The notes under the pieces were generated by a model that worked only from the letters and a program-made list of their open reading frames with translations, ran no database searches and was not told the origin of the DNA. The position numbers and the translations under genes were made by a program. From GCA-2401735 sp051252095 (lineage in GTDB: Bacteria > Pseudomonadota > Gammaproteobacteria > Burkholderiales > Methylophilaceae), in assembly GCA_051252095.1 (NCBI GenBank), contig JBPOFK010000016.1:1-55896 (forward strand): a DNA stretch of 55,896 bases. Reading direction: 5' to 3'. Positions 24,708 through 33,001 of the stretch are shown in pieces. How positions within the stretch are numbered: the stretch's first letter is position 1; the number at the start of each line of letters is the position of its first letter.

Positions 24708-25934
24708 GTGACGAAAGTTCTAGTCATTGGCTATGTTTGGCCAGAGCCAAACTCATCAGCCGCAGGCTTTCAAATGTTGGCAACTTTACGCGCTTATCAG
24801 CAACAGGGTTGGCAGGTGACATTTGCAACACCTGCAGTGCAGACAGAACATATGGTTGACCTATCAGCTGAAGGTATCACGAGCAAAGCAATCGAGTTAA
24901 ACAATAACAGTTTTGATGATTACTTATTAAAGCTACAGCCAGATATTGTTCACTTCGATCGTTTTATGATGGAAGAGCAGTTTGGGTGGCGGGTGGATCA
25001 ACATAGTCCAAATGCGCTCAAAATTCTTGATACGGTCGATTTACAATGTTTACGCCATGCAAGACACGAGGCATTAAAGGCAAACCGAGAATTAACGCAA
25101 CAAGATTTAATGAGTGAGCTAGCAAAACGCGAGATTGCTGCCATTTTACGATGTGATATTGCATTGATCATTTCACAATATGAAATGCAGTTGTTAACTG
25201 AACGATTCAATGTGAGTGCGAGTTTGTTACACTACCTGCCGTTTATGGTTGATTTAAACACATTACCCAAAGCAACAAAAACATTCGAACAACGACAACA
25301 CTTTATAACAATCGGTAATTTTAGGCATGCGCCAAATTGGGATTCAGTGCGCTACTTGCAATCATTATGGCCGCATATAAGAAAGCAATTGCCACAAGCA
25401 GAATTACATATTTACGGTTCTTATCCACCGCCTAAAGCAACCGCTTTACATAATCCGCAAACAGGTTTTTTAATCAAAGGCTGGGCAGAGAATGCACATA
25501 CAGTCATGGAGAGTGCACGCGTCTGTTTAGCGCCTTTGCGTTTTGGCGCGGGTCTTAAAGGTAAATTACTTGATGCAATGATAATGCAAACGCCCAGTGT
25601 AACAAGCACAATTGGTGCTGAGGGCATGATAAAGTCAGATACCCCTTGGCCTGGTGCTATTGCTGATGAATCGGCAGACTTTGTCAATGCGGCTGTTAAT
25701 TTATATCAGGATGAGAAAGTGTGGGAAGCGAATAAAAGAAATGCTGCAAGCTATTTACAGCAATTTAATGGCGAACCACTAGCAATAAAGTTAATCGAAA
25801 AAATAGAGCAAGTACAAACAGATTTAAAACAACATCGTATCAATAACTTCACTGGTGCAATGCTTAAACATCACACCATGATGAGTACAAAATATATGTC
25901 GCAATGGATTATGGAAAAAAACAAAGCCACTTGA
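24708..25934 (+). CDS. Glycosyltransferase (GT4-like)
   Basis: A 408-residue GT-B fold protein. The N-terminal half starts with VLVIGYVWPEPNSSAAGFQML and contains PDIVHFD. The C-terminal donor-binding half has ITIGNFRHAPNWDSVRYLQ, AELHIYGS, and the GT4 signature region VCLAPLRFGAGLKGKLLDAMIMQTPSVTS followed by GAEGM. The sugar and acceptor are unknown. The start is GTG without a strong ribosome site. It is convergent with relA, 27 bases apart, with no clear terminator between them. Confidence 0.87.
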   Translation: MTKVLVIGYVWPEPNSSAAGFQMLATLRAYQQQGWQVTFATPAVQTEHMVDLSAEGITSKAIELNNNSFDDYLLKLQPDIVHFDRFMMEEQFGWRVDQHSPNALKILDTVDLQCLRHARHEALKANRELTQQDLMSELAKREIAAILRCDIALIISQYEMQLLTERFNVSASLLHYLPFMVDLNTLPKATKTFEQRQHFITIGNFRHAPNWDSVRYLQSLWPHIRKQLPQAELHIYGSYPPPKATALHNPQTGFLIKGWAENAHTVMESARVCLAPLRFGAGLKGKLLDAMIMQTPSVTSTIGAEGMIKSDTPWPGAIADESADFVNAAVNLYQDEKVWEANKRNAASYLQQFNGEPLAIKLIEKIEQVQTDLKQHRINNFTGAMLKHHTMMSTKYMSQWIMEKNKAT

Positions 25935-25961
25935 ACAATACTTTTTACAAGTGATCTAAGC

Positions 25962-27947
25962 TTAGGTTTTTGCCAGCCGCCATTCAGCATTCAATAAGCG
26001 ATCCTGTCTATCTTTAGCCAAACGCTTAATAAATGCACAATTTTGCCGGTGAATCGTCACACCACGGTCACGCGTCACATAACCTACAATACTAGAGGGC
26101 GAAACAGGCTTGCAGCATTTCGCCATATTCGTTTGTAGGTTTCCTAACCCTTCTAGTGTGACTTCAGTTGCTAAAGCATTCCCAGTGTTTTTATTGATCC
26201 TCGCTGGGTTAAACTTCTCAATAGGTTTGGGGTTAACCACTTCTTGAATCGCACTAGCGATTTGATGCTCAGTAATATCACCGCGCCCAATCGCAATTAA
26301 TAAATCTTCTAATTTATGACAGTGAAGTTTTTGTGCTATTTTTTCCTGATTAATGGTGCCTACACCCGCACGATGTAATTCTTTATCTAATTTGGTGCGG
26401 CCTTGCGTAATATATTCTTCTTCATTTTCATGTCTAAACCAGTGCCGCACTTTTGCACGCGCACTATTGGTTTTTAAATAACCCAGTGTTGGTCTTAACC
26501 AATCGCGACTTGGTGCGCCAACTTTATGCGTGAGTATCTCCACACGTTGTGCATTTTGTAATTTGTAATTCAGCGGAACAATATGCCCATCGACTTTGGC
26601 ACCTCGCGTTCTATGCCCTAAATCCGTATGCAATGTGTAAGCAAAATCAACTGGTGTGGCATCTTTAGGCAAGTCAATCACTTTACCTTGTGGCGTAAAC
26701 ACATACACATTTTCTTGAAACAACTCCGTATTAAACGCGACAAGTAAATCACCCGTATCTTTTGGCTCTTCTTTCCACGTCAATATTTGACGCAATAAAG
26801 ATATTTTCTCATCAAGTGCCGCATCTGTTTGACCACCTTCTTTATAGCGCCAATGCGCAGCAACACCCAACTCAGAATACGCATGCATTTCATGCGTCCG
26901 AATTTGCACCTCTAATGCTAAACCTTCTGGCCCATTCACCGCGGTATGCAAAGAGCGATAATTATTACTCTTAGGCTTAGCAATATAATCATCAAACTCA
27001 CCTGTTATAGGTTGCCACAAAGCTTGCACAATACTCAATGCAGAATAACAGTCTTCAATCGTATCAACCAAAACACGTACCGCGCGCACATCAAAGAGCT
27101 GCTCAAAACTAAGCTGCTTACGCCGCATTTTATTGATAATACTGTAGATATGCTTTGGTCGACCAGATACCTCAGCCTTAATGCCGACTAGTGCTAATTC
27201 TTGTTTCAGCTGCAGCTCAACATTTTGAATATATTGTTCACGATCAAGTCGACGGCTATCTAAAGACTTAGCGACTTCTTTATACAGTTGCGGCTCTAAA
27301 TAGCGTAATGAAAGATCTTCCATTTCCCATTTCAGTTGCCACACCCCTAGTCGATTAGCCAAAGGCGCATACAAACCTTGCACCTCACTAGCGATAAGTT
27401 TCTGCAAACTCGTTTCTACCTTAGTTAGGCTTCGCAGGGTTTGCGTGCGTTCTGCCAGCTTAATTAAGACCACCCGAATATCTTGCACCATCGCTAGCAA
27501 CATCTTACGCAGGCTCTCAACCTGCTTACCTACTTCGCTGGAGTCTTCATCTTGCTGGTTTAAATTGTTAAAATCACCAACCGACTGTAATTGTTCAATC
27601 TGCAATAATCCAGCAACCAAACTCAAAACAGGTTGGCCAAAACGTGCTTTAAGGGTTTCTTGCCAATTGTCGATATAGCTTGGCGTAGCATATAAAATCG
27701 TCGCAACAATAGATTCTGCATCCATATTCAACGTCACAAGAATCGCTGCCGTGGCAGTGACATGGTGAATTAACGGCACACCCGTTTGTGTGGCTTGCGT
27801 TGCATAAGCCAATGCTGCAAGCTCACACGCTTGTTTGATTTTATCAACGTCAGAAGCTGAGAAAACTTTCGCTAAAGAATCAATCCATGCTTGCGTATCA
27901 TCATCCGATAAAGCTGGAATTTGTAATGAGCTAGAACCATGAATCAT
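25962..27947 (-). CDS. relA: RelA-type (p)ppGpp synthetase lacking the ACT/RRM domain
   Basis: Makes (p)ppGpp from ATP and GTP/GDP during amino-acid starvation. At 661 residues it is shorter than the usual 740 or so. The HD hydrolase domain is degenerate: HDxxED is replaced by YATPSY near residues 86-91, and the LADRLHNM stretch by LAERTQTL, so it cannot degrade (p)ppGpp. The synthetase domain has EFDD at 317-320, the acidic EXDD form of RelA (SpoT has RXKD). The TGS domain (VYVFTPQGKVIDLPK) and the zinc-finger-like region with Cys611, Cys612 and Cys637 follow. The protein then stops about 24 residues after Cys637, with no ACT/RRM domain. The dodecin gene is just upstream on the same strand. 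Confidence 0.92.
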   Translation of the reverse strand: MIHGSSSLQIPALSDDDTQAWIDSLAKVFSASDVDKIKQACELAALAYATQATQTGVPLIHHVTATAAILVTLNMDAESIVATILYATPSYIDNWQETLKARFGQPVLSLVAGLLQIEQLQSVGDFNNLNQQDEDSSEVGKQVESLRKMLLAMVQDIRVVLIKLAERTQTLRSLTKVETSLQKLIASEVQGLYAPLANRLGVWQLKWEMEDLSLRYLEPQLYKEVAKSLDSRRLDREQYIQNVELQLKQELALVGIKAEVSGRPKHIYSIINKMRRKQLSFEQLFDVRAVRVLVDTIEDCYSALSIVQALWQPITGEFDDYIAKPKSNNYRSLHTAVNGPEGLALEVQIRTHEMHAYSELGVAAHWRYKEGGQTDAALDEKISLLRQILTWKEEPKDTGDLLVAFNTELFQENVYVFTPQGKVIDLPKDATPVDFAYTLHTDLGHRTRGAKVDGHIVPLNYKLQNAQRVEILTHKVGAPSRDWLRPTLGYLKTNSARAKVRHWFRHENEEEYITQGRTKLDKELHRAGVGTINQEKIAQKLHCHKLEDLLIAIGRGDITEHQIASAIQEVVNPKPIEKFNPARINKNTGNALATEVTLEGLGNLQTNMAKCCKPVSPSSIVGYVTRDRGVTIHRQNCAFIKRLAKDRQDRLLNAEWRLAKT

Positions 27948-27953
27948 ACAAAC

Positions 27954-28166
27954 TTAGTCTTCAATTCTAAAACCTACTTTTATAGTCACTTGGTAATGCG
28001 CAATTTTACCATCGACTAAATGCCCACGAGTGTCTAGCACTTCAAACCAATCCATATGCTTGATTGATTTAGCTGCCTTAGCAATCGCATTTTGAATCGC
28101 ATCATCAGTACCAATGGTAGAGCTTCCAACAAGCTCAATTTTTTTGTATGTATGGGGCATAGACAT
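27954..28166 (-). CDS. Dodecin family flavin-binding protein
   Basis: A 70-residue protein (MSMPHTYKKIELVGSSTIG ... GHLVDGKIAHYQVTIKVGFRIED) that matches dodecin over its length. Dodecins form hollow 12-mers that store or buffer flavins; Trp in HMDWFEV is the usual flavin-stacking residue. AAAAGGAGA lies about 5 bases before the chosen ATG. An upstream ATG would give 17 extra residues, but the ribosome site would then be inside the coding region. It ends 6 bases before relA, so the two genes are probably cotranscribed. Confidence 0.92.
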   Translation of the reverse strand: MSMPHTYKKIELVGSSTIGTDDAIQNAIAKAAKSIKHMDWFEVLDTRGHLVDGKIAHYQVTIKVGFRIED

Positions 28167-28335
28167 ATCAATCTCCTTTTGAGTAAACATAAAAAAGTTA
28201 CTGAATATAATCATCACCTTTTTATCTTAATATGACTAGCTGATTCTAAAAAAAGTATCTAGTAATAATACCCAAATCTAAAACTCTTATTATCCCATGC
28301 TATGCTATCGCCTTTACAAATACAGAATTATTACC

Positions 28336-30084
28336 ATGACAAATCCGCAAAATGAAACCTTCATTCCCAGTAAAGACGCCTCTTTAGAATCATCCATTAG
28401 CACTTTACAGGAAAAGTTAGTTGCGCTTGATATTCATGTTGAGGAAAAATCTTGGCTAAATGAAGTAGAAGGTATTTGGTCCGTTCACGTGATTAATCGC
28501 GATTGCCCACGATTATTTACCAATGGCAAAGGCGCATCTCAATTAGCAGCGCGGGCTAGTGCGTTAGGTGAATATTTTGAGCGCTTAGGCACTAATTATT
28601 TGTGGACAGATTTTTATCTTGGCGAAACGATTGCCAATGCAGATTTTGTGCATTATCCCAATGAAGAGTGGTTTGCTGTTGAAGGAGATGATTGGCCTTC
28701 TGAAATTTTAACGCCTGAGTTACATGAGTTTTATAACCCTGACGGCTCTGTGTCCGCTAGCCAACTGGTGGATTTAAACTCCGGCAATCAAGCGCGAGGT
28801 ATTTGTACGATTCCTTACACACGTTTGCGCGACGGTGAAACAGTTTTATTTCCAGTTAACTTAATTGGCAATATTTATGTCAGTAACGGGATGAGTGCGG
28901 GGAACACGATGATGGAAGCCCGAACGCAAGCGTTGGCTGAAATTTTTGAACGTAATATTAAAAATAGAATCATTGCAGAAGGTGTTTGTCTACCAGATGT
29001 GCCAGAAGAAGTGATTGCTCGCTATCCGCGTATTGCAGCAGGTATAAAGGGATTGCGTGATGCTGGTTATGGTATCTTGGTCAAAGATGCTTCGCTTGGT
29101 GGGCAATATCCAGTCATGAATGTCACGTTATTACACCCTGATGATCAAGGTTGTTTTGCAAGCTTTGGCGCACATCCCCGTTTTGAAGTGGCATTAGAGC
29201 GCTCACTTACAGAGTTAATACAAGGCCGTGCTTTAGATAGCTTAACAGGCTTTGTTAAACCAGGGTTTAATATGGAAGAAATTGCAGACCCACAAAACTT
29301 AGAAATTCACTTTGTTGATTCTAGTGGAGTAATGAGTTGGGAGTTTTTACGTAGTACCCCAGATTATGATTTTGTTGATTGGAACTTTGGAACAACAACT
29401 GAAGAAGATTATCACTGGAGTGTAAATAAGATTCATGACAGCGGTCATGATTTATACATTGCGGACTTTGAACATTTGGGTGTTTATTCCTGCCGTATTT
29501 TTGTACCAGGCATGAGTGAGATTTATCCAGTGGAGGAGTTGGAGTGGCAAAATAATACAGTTGGCAATCAGGTTCGTCCTTATGCGCAGCGATTACAAGC
29601 TTTAACCACAGAAGAATCAGCTGAATTATTAGATATTTTATTAGATGTGAATTTTCAAGATGATTTACATATATATATTTTGATTGGCTTATGTGTGGAT
29701 GCAAATACACCGTGGCAAGATTTACGCTTAGGCGAATTGAAAACTTTAGTTGCAATTGCAGCGGGGGATACAGAAGAAATCTTAGATGGCTGTGAGTGGG
29801 TTGCCCAAATTAACGATTTACCAACTGCCCGTCTCAAAGTATACAGCTGTATTGCAGACCTCGTGCAAATTGCGCAAAACACAGCTAGCGGAGATATTGG
29901 CTTATTTGAGGCAAACTTAGGCTTGATGTATGGCGATGCAACTTTGCAACAAGCGCTCAGCTTGTTTAATCAAGAAACACAGTATTTTGGTTTGAATGAT
30001 CTAGGCGCCAATTATGAGGGTAGCAAGATGCATCAGCAATTATTAGCTGCTTATGAAAAAGTGAGAGCACCACAATTGCGATAA
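28336..30084 (+). CDS. ycaO: YcaO-domain protein (E. coli YcaO type)
   Basis: A 582-residue homologue of E. coli YcaO. The N-terminal YcaO ATP-binding domain is clear (TNGKGASQLAARASALGEYFERL, LIGNIYVSNGMSAGNT, EARTQALAEIFER, SLGGQYPVMNVTLL), and the C-terminal TPR-like part ends in a different sequence from azoline cyclases. The E. coli protein has been linked to beta-methylthiolation of ribosomal protein S12 together with RimO; its chemistry is not settled. The ATG that starts MTNPQNETFIPSKDA is preferred by alignment to YcaO; a start 39 bases upstream is possible. Neither has a clear ribosome site. No RimO gene or peptide-maturation genes are nearby. Confidence 0.92.
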   Translation: MTNPQNETFIPSKDASLESSISTLQEKLVALDIHVEEKSWLNEVEGIWSVHVINRDCPRLFTNGKGASQLAARASALGEYFERLGTNYLWTDFYLGETIANADFVHYPNEEWFAVEGDDWPSEILTPELHEFYNPDGSVSASQLVDLNSGNQARGICTIPYTRLRDGETVLFPVNLIGNIYVSNGMSAGNTMMEARTQALAEIFERNIKNRIIAEGVCLPDVPEEVIARYPRIAAGIKGLRDAGYGILVKDASLGGQYPVMNVTLLHPDDQGCFASFGAHPRFEVALERSLTELIQGRALDSLTGFVKPGFNMEEIADPQNLEIHFVDSSGVMSWEFLRSTPDYDFVDWNFGTTTEEDYHWSVNKIHDSGHDLYIADFEHLGVYSCRIFVPGMSEIYPVEELEWQNNTVGNQVRPYAQRLQALTTEESAELLDILLDVNFQDDLHIYILIGLCVDANTPWQDLRLGELKTLVAIAAGDTEEILDGCEWVAQINDLPTARLKVYSCIADLVQIAQNTASGDIGLFEANLGLMYGDATLQQALSLFNQETQYFGLNDLGANYEGSKMHQQLLAAYEKVRAPQLR

Positions 30085-30093
30085 GGCTATTTG

Positions 30094-30132
30094 AAGTCTG
30101 AGCAAGTTAAACCGTATTTGACGGACTTTTTT
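30094..30132 (+). terminator. Probable terminator of ycaO
   Basis: AAGTCTG pairs with CGGACTT (one G-T pair), with an inner CCGT/ACGG stem, followed by six T. It lies just after the ycaO stop. The stem is moderate. Confidence 0.5.
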
Positions 30133-30145
30133 AAAAGGATAAAAA

Positions 30146-30176
30146 TGTTGGCGGCTATTTTATTTAACCACCAACA
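30146..30176 (-). terminator. Terminator of the 36-residue peptide gene
   Basis: On the minus strand TGTTGGTGG pairs with CCGCCAACA (one G-T pair) and is followed by five T. It lies 10 bases after the stop codon of the small gene and supports its transcription. Confidence 0.75.
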
Positions 30177-30185
30177 ATTCTTTAT

Positions 30186-30296
30186 TTAGTGATGCTCACA
30201 GTGTTCTTTTTCTGGGTGGCACTCTTTGTCATTAGCAGTAGCGAAGTTTGAAACAACAGCGAATAATACAAATAAAACTGCAGCAAATTTTTTCAT
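30186..30296 (-). CDS. Small secreted Cys/His-rich peptide, unknown function
   Basis: A 36-residue ORF: MKKFAAVLFVLFAVVSNF, ATA, then a mature part of about 15 residues, NDKECHPEKEHCEHH. The first part is a clear Sec signal peptide with a likely cut after ATA. The mature peptide has two Cys and four His and could bind metal ions. The case for a real gene is good for its size: AGGA 7 bases before the ATG, a typical signal peptide, and a terminator 10 bases after the stop. It stands alone between ycaO (opposite strand) and a conserved small gene. No family was recognised. Confidence 0.65.
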   Translation of the reverse strand: MKKFAAVLFVLFAVVSNFATANDKECHPEKEHCEHH

Positions 30297-30430
30297 TAAG
30301 TTTTCCTAAAGAAGATATAAAAATAGCCGCAAATCAATTATTGATAAATGTGAATTGCAGCATAATTTTTTATCGTCAGAAGGGTGAACAACTTGAGGCG
30401 TAATATAAAAAATAATTCGGCCGTGAAGGC

Positions 30431-30649
30431 TTATTTTTTTGGGTAAGGGTTAATCAACGCATCCACTAATTGATGAAGCGTTTCTCGCATTTGAGCCTCT
30501 GAAACTTCCATGAGTAAGCCATCTTCAAATGCGTCCTGCGTGATTTGTTGAATTTCATCAAAGTTTTCTTGCATCACACGTATTTTTTCAGTGCAAGCAA
30601 CAATGCTGCTATCGTCTCGTATCCAAGTTGGTAGTGATAGTTTAGACAT
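30431..30649 (-). CDS. Conserved small protein, betaproteobacterial
   Basis: A 72-residue soluble, acidic, helical protein. The pattern PTWIRDD ... ACTEKIRVMQENFDEI ... QDAFEDGLLM ... LVDALINPYPKK resembles a small conserved protein I recall next to rdgB/rph in betaproteobacteria; no function is known. It is 15 bases downstream of rdgB on the same strand and is probably the last gene of the kinase-phosphatase-rph-rdgB unit. Confidence 0.75.
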   Translation of the reverse strand: MSKLSLPTWIRDDSSIVACTEKIRVMQENFDEIQQITQDAFEDGLLMEVSEAQMRETLHQLVDALINPYPKK

Positions 30650-30664
30650 ATTATTTTTTACCGA

Positions 30665-31261
30665 TTAATAAGTCATATGTTCAATTAAATGGAGCAATTT
30701 GCGCAACGCTTGTCCACGATGACTGACTTTGTTTTTAATCTCTGGTTCAAGTTCAGCACCTGATTTTCCTGTCATGCTATCTAAAAAAAGTGGGTCGTAA
30801 CCAAAGCCATTGCTGCCGCGCGGTTTTTTTAAAATGCTACCTTGCCAGATACCTTCTGCTATTAGCGGTTGTGGATCATCGTGTCTGCGTACAAGTACCA
30901 AACAACAGTAATAATATGCAAAGCGGTTTTCGTGTTGTTTTAAAACATTGATGAGGTGCGCGTTATTGTTATCATCATTACTTGGTTTGCCTGCAAAGTA
31001 AGCCGATTGTACACCAGGCTCACCGTTAAGTGCTTCTAAGCACAAGCCTGAATCATCGGCTAATGCAGGAAGACCGGTTATCTTGCTGGCATGCCTAGCC
31101 TTGGTTAAGGCGTTTTCGATAAATGTGCAGTGCGGCTCAGGCGCCTCTGAAACATTAAAGTCAGATTGCGGCATGACTTCAATGTTGAGCGGGGCTAACA
31201 TCGCTTGTATTTCTGTTAATTTACCTCGATTGCCACTAGCGATTACAAGTTTTTTTAGCAT
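30665..31261 (-). CDS. rdgB: XTP/dITP pyrophosphatase RdgB (HAM1)
   Basis: Removes deaminated purine nucleotides (XTP, dITP, ITP) from the pool by hydrolysis to monophosphates, which avoids their use in DNA. It has 198 residues. The family start is LVIASGNRGKLTEIQAML, the active site region is LADDSGLCLEALNGEPGVQSA, and GSNGFGYDPLF and SHRGQAL follow near the end. It lies 12 bases after rph; the pair is a common proteobacterial arrangement. Confidence 0.96.
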   Translation of the reverse strand: MLKKLVIASGNRGKLTEIQAMLAPLNIEVMPQSDFNVSEAPEPHCTFIENALTKARHASKITGLPALADDSGLCLEALNGEPGVQSAYFAGKPSNDDNNNAHLINVLKQHENRFAYYYCCLVLVRRHDDPQPLIAEGIWQGSILKKPRGSNGFGYDPLFLDSMTGKSGAELEPEIKNKVSHRGQALRKLLHLIEHMTY

Positions 31262-31273
31262 CTTTTGTGTATT

Positions 31274-32005
31274 TTAATTAATGCCGAGCACTTGTTTTTG
31301 TATCGTTAGCAGTTGGCCAATACCTTCTTCTGCTAAATCAGTCATAGCTGTCATGGCATCACGACTAAACGGTTCACCTTCCGCTGTGCCTTGAATCTCA
31401 ACAAAGCCACCACTGCTAGTCATGACAATGTTCATATCCGTGTCACAATCTGAATCTTCAATGTAGTCTAGATCCAGCACAGGTGAACCCTTATAAACAC
31501 CAACTGAAATGGCAGCGACGGCATTAGTGAGAGGTGACTCAGTGAGTAGGTTATTGTTAAGCAAATGTGTAATGGCGTCGTGCATGGCGACATAGGCACC
31601 TGTAATACTTGCGGTACGTGTGCCACCATCTGCTTGAATAACATCACAATCAAAATGGATGGTTCGTTCACCCAGTTTTTTTAAATCAATGATTGCGCGT
31701 AAACTGCGACCAATGAGGCGCTGAATTTCTTGTGTACGACCAGATTGTTTGCCACGAGCTGCTTCTCTTTGCATGCGAGAACCAGTGGAACGCGGCAGCA
31801 TTCCGTACTCGGCAGTAACCCAGCCTTGCCCTTGCCCTTTTAGAAATCCTGGTACTTTTTCTTCAACACTGGCTGTACAAAGCACATGTGTGTCACCAAA
31901 TTTCACCAGCACAGAGCCTTCGGCATGCTTGGTATAGTGACGGATAATTTCTATATTACGTAATTGATTGTTTGCGCGCCCACTTGGGCGATGAGTTGAT
32001 GACAT
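31274..32005 (-). CDS. rph: Ribonuclease PH
   Basis: A phosphorolytic 3'-5' exoribonuclease that trims tRNA 3' ends. It has 243 residues, the usual length. Family motifs are RPSGRANNQLRNIEI, SVLVKFGDTHVLCTASVE, GWVTAEYGMLPRST, RTQEIQRLIGRSLRA, and QADGGTRTASITGAYVA. It lies between the PP2C phosphatase gene and rdgB on the same strand. Confidence 0.97.
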   Translation of the reverse strand: MSSTHRPSGRANNQLRNIEIIRHYTKHAEGSVLVKFGDTHVLCTASVEEKVPGFLKGQGQGWVTAEYGMLPRSTGSRMQREAARGKQSGRTQEIQRLIGRSLRAIIDLKKLGERTIHFDCDVIQADGGTRTASITGAYVAMHDAITHLLNNNLLTESPLTNAVAAISVGVYKGSPVLDLDYIEDSDCDTDMNIVMTSSGGFVEIQGTAEGEPFSRDAMTAMTDLAEEGIGQLLTIQKQVLGIN

Positions 32006-32062
32006 GTTTTAATTGGCTTGTTTAAAAAATCCTATTATAAAACATGCAGTAAAGTCTTGCTT

Positions 32063-32992
32063 TTAAATCCCAATTTTTTGTTTGGTTTTTATAAGTGCCT
32101 GCTGAATCTCGGCAATTGTGTTTTCAATGTCATCATCTGACAGGTCTTGAGGGTCAGCACCACCAAGCGGCATGCTTGTTGCTGCATTGATGATAGTTGT
32201 TGTTTCTCCCAAAGGCATTAATTGTGTAGAGACGGTATCATCACTCAATTGTTTGTCGCCCCACTGTACGGCTATTGCACTTAAGTTATCACCATGGTCA
32301 TCCGCAGCATTTTCAGCAGCATCCATTAATGTTTTTGTCGCTGAGGAAACATCAATATTCTCATTCAGTATCGCTTTAATTTCATTATCGCTTAGGCAGC
32401 CCCATAATCCGTCAGTGCATAAGAGTATGGTGTCACCTTCAGCAAGCTCGATTCTATCTGATAGGTCAATTTGCGGCGGCGTCTCACCTCCCACACAGTT
32501 ATAGATTTTGTTTCTGTATGGATGCGTGGACATCTCTTCTTTGCTAATCATGCCTTTTTTATATAGTGATTGCACAATGGAATGGTCTTCCGTGCGGTAG
32601 AGTAAATAGTTGCCTCTAAAATGGTATAGGCGGGAGTCACCCACATGAGCGCAATATAAATAACCACGTTGAATAACGGCAACGACTATTGTTGTACGCG
32701 GGGATTCAACTAAATTTTCAGATTGTGTGACATTTTCAATCATATCGTGCACTTGCTGGATATGATCAGTAAGGAATTTAGCAGGGCTATTCAGGAGTGG
32801 CTTGGCTAAGCGCTGAAAAGCATCTGTTAAGGTTTTAATGGCAAGCTGCGCTGCAACCTCACCATGTCTATGACCACCCATGCCATCTGCTAATACTAAA
32901 AGTAAACTATCTTTACTGTAGGAATACGCAAGTCTGTCTTGATTGTAAGGTCTTGGTCCTTGACGGCTATTCTGATAAATCGTGAATTTCAT
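32063..32992 (-). CDS. PP2C-family Ser/Thr protein phosphatase
   Basis: A 309-residue soluble phosphatase. The PPM metal-binding motifs are visible: QDRLAYS near the start, LADGMGGHRHGEVAA, AHVGDSRLYHF, and LLCTDGLWGCLSD. The last 70 residues are acidic and variable. It should remove phosphate from Ser/Thr residues using Mn2+ or Mg2+ and probably opposes the kinase encoded 9 bases upstream, a typical eukaryote-like pair in bacteria. Targets are unknown. Confidence 0.94.
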   Translation of the reverse strand: MKFTIYQNSRQGPRPYNQDRLAYSYSKDSLLLVLADGMGGHRHGEVAAQLAIKTLTDAFQRLAKPLLNSPAKFLTDHIQQVHDMIENVTQSENLVESPRTTIVVAVIQRGYLYCAHVGDSRLYHFRGNYLLYRTEDHSIVQSLYKKGMISKEEMSTHPYRNKIYNCVGGETPPQIDLSDRIELAEGDTILLCTDGLWGCLSDNEIKAILNENIDVSSATKTLMDAAENAADDHGDNLSAIAVQWGDKQLSDDTVSTQLMPLGETTTIINAATSMPLGGADPQDLSDDDIENTIAEIQQALIKTKQKIGI

Positions 32993-33001
32993 ATGAAAAC
33001 A

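Noticed and set aside
29321..29755. 144-codon ORF opposite to ycaO
   Set aside because: It lies wholly within the conserved ycaO coding region, has no ribosome site and an implausible composition; a shadow frame.
28336..30084. YcaO as part of an azoline RiPP cluster
   Set aside because: The protein follows the E. coli YcaO type over its full length, and there is no E1-like, dehydrogenase, protease or transporter gene nearby.
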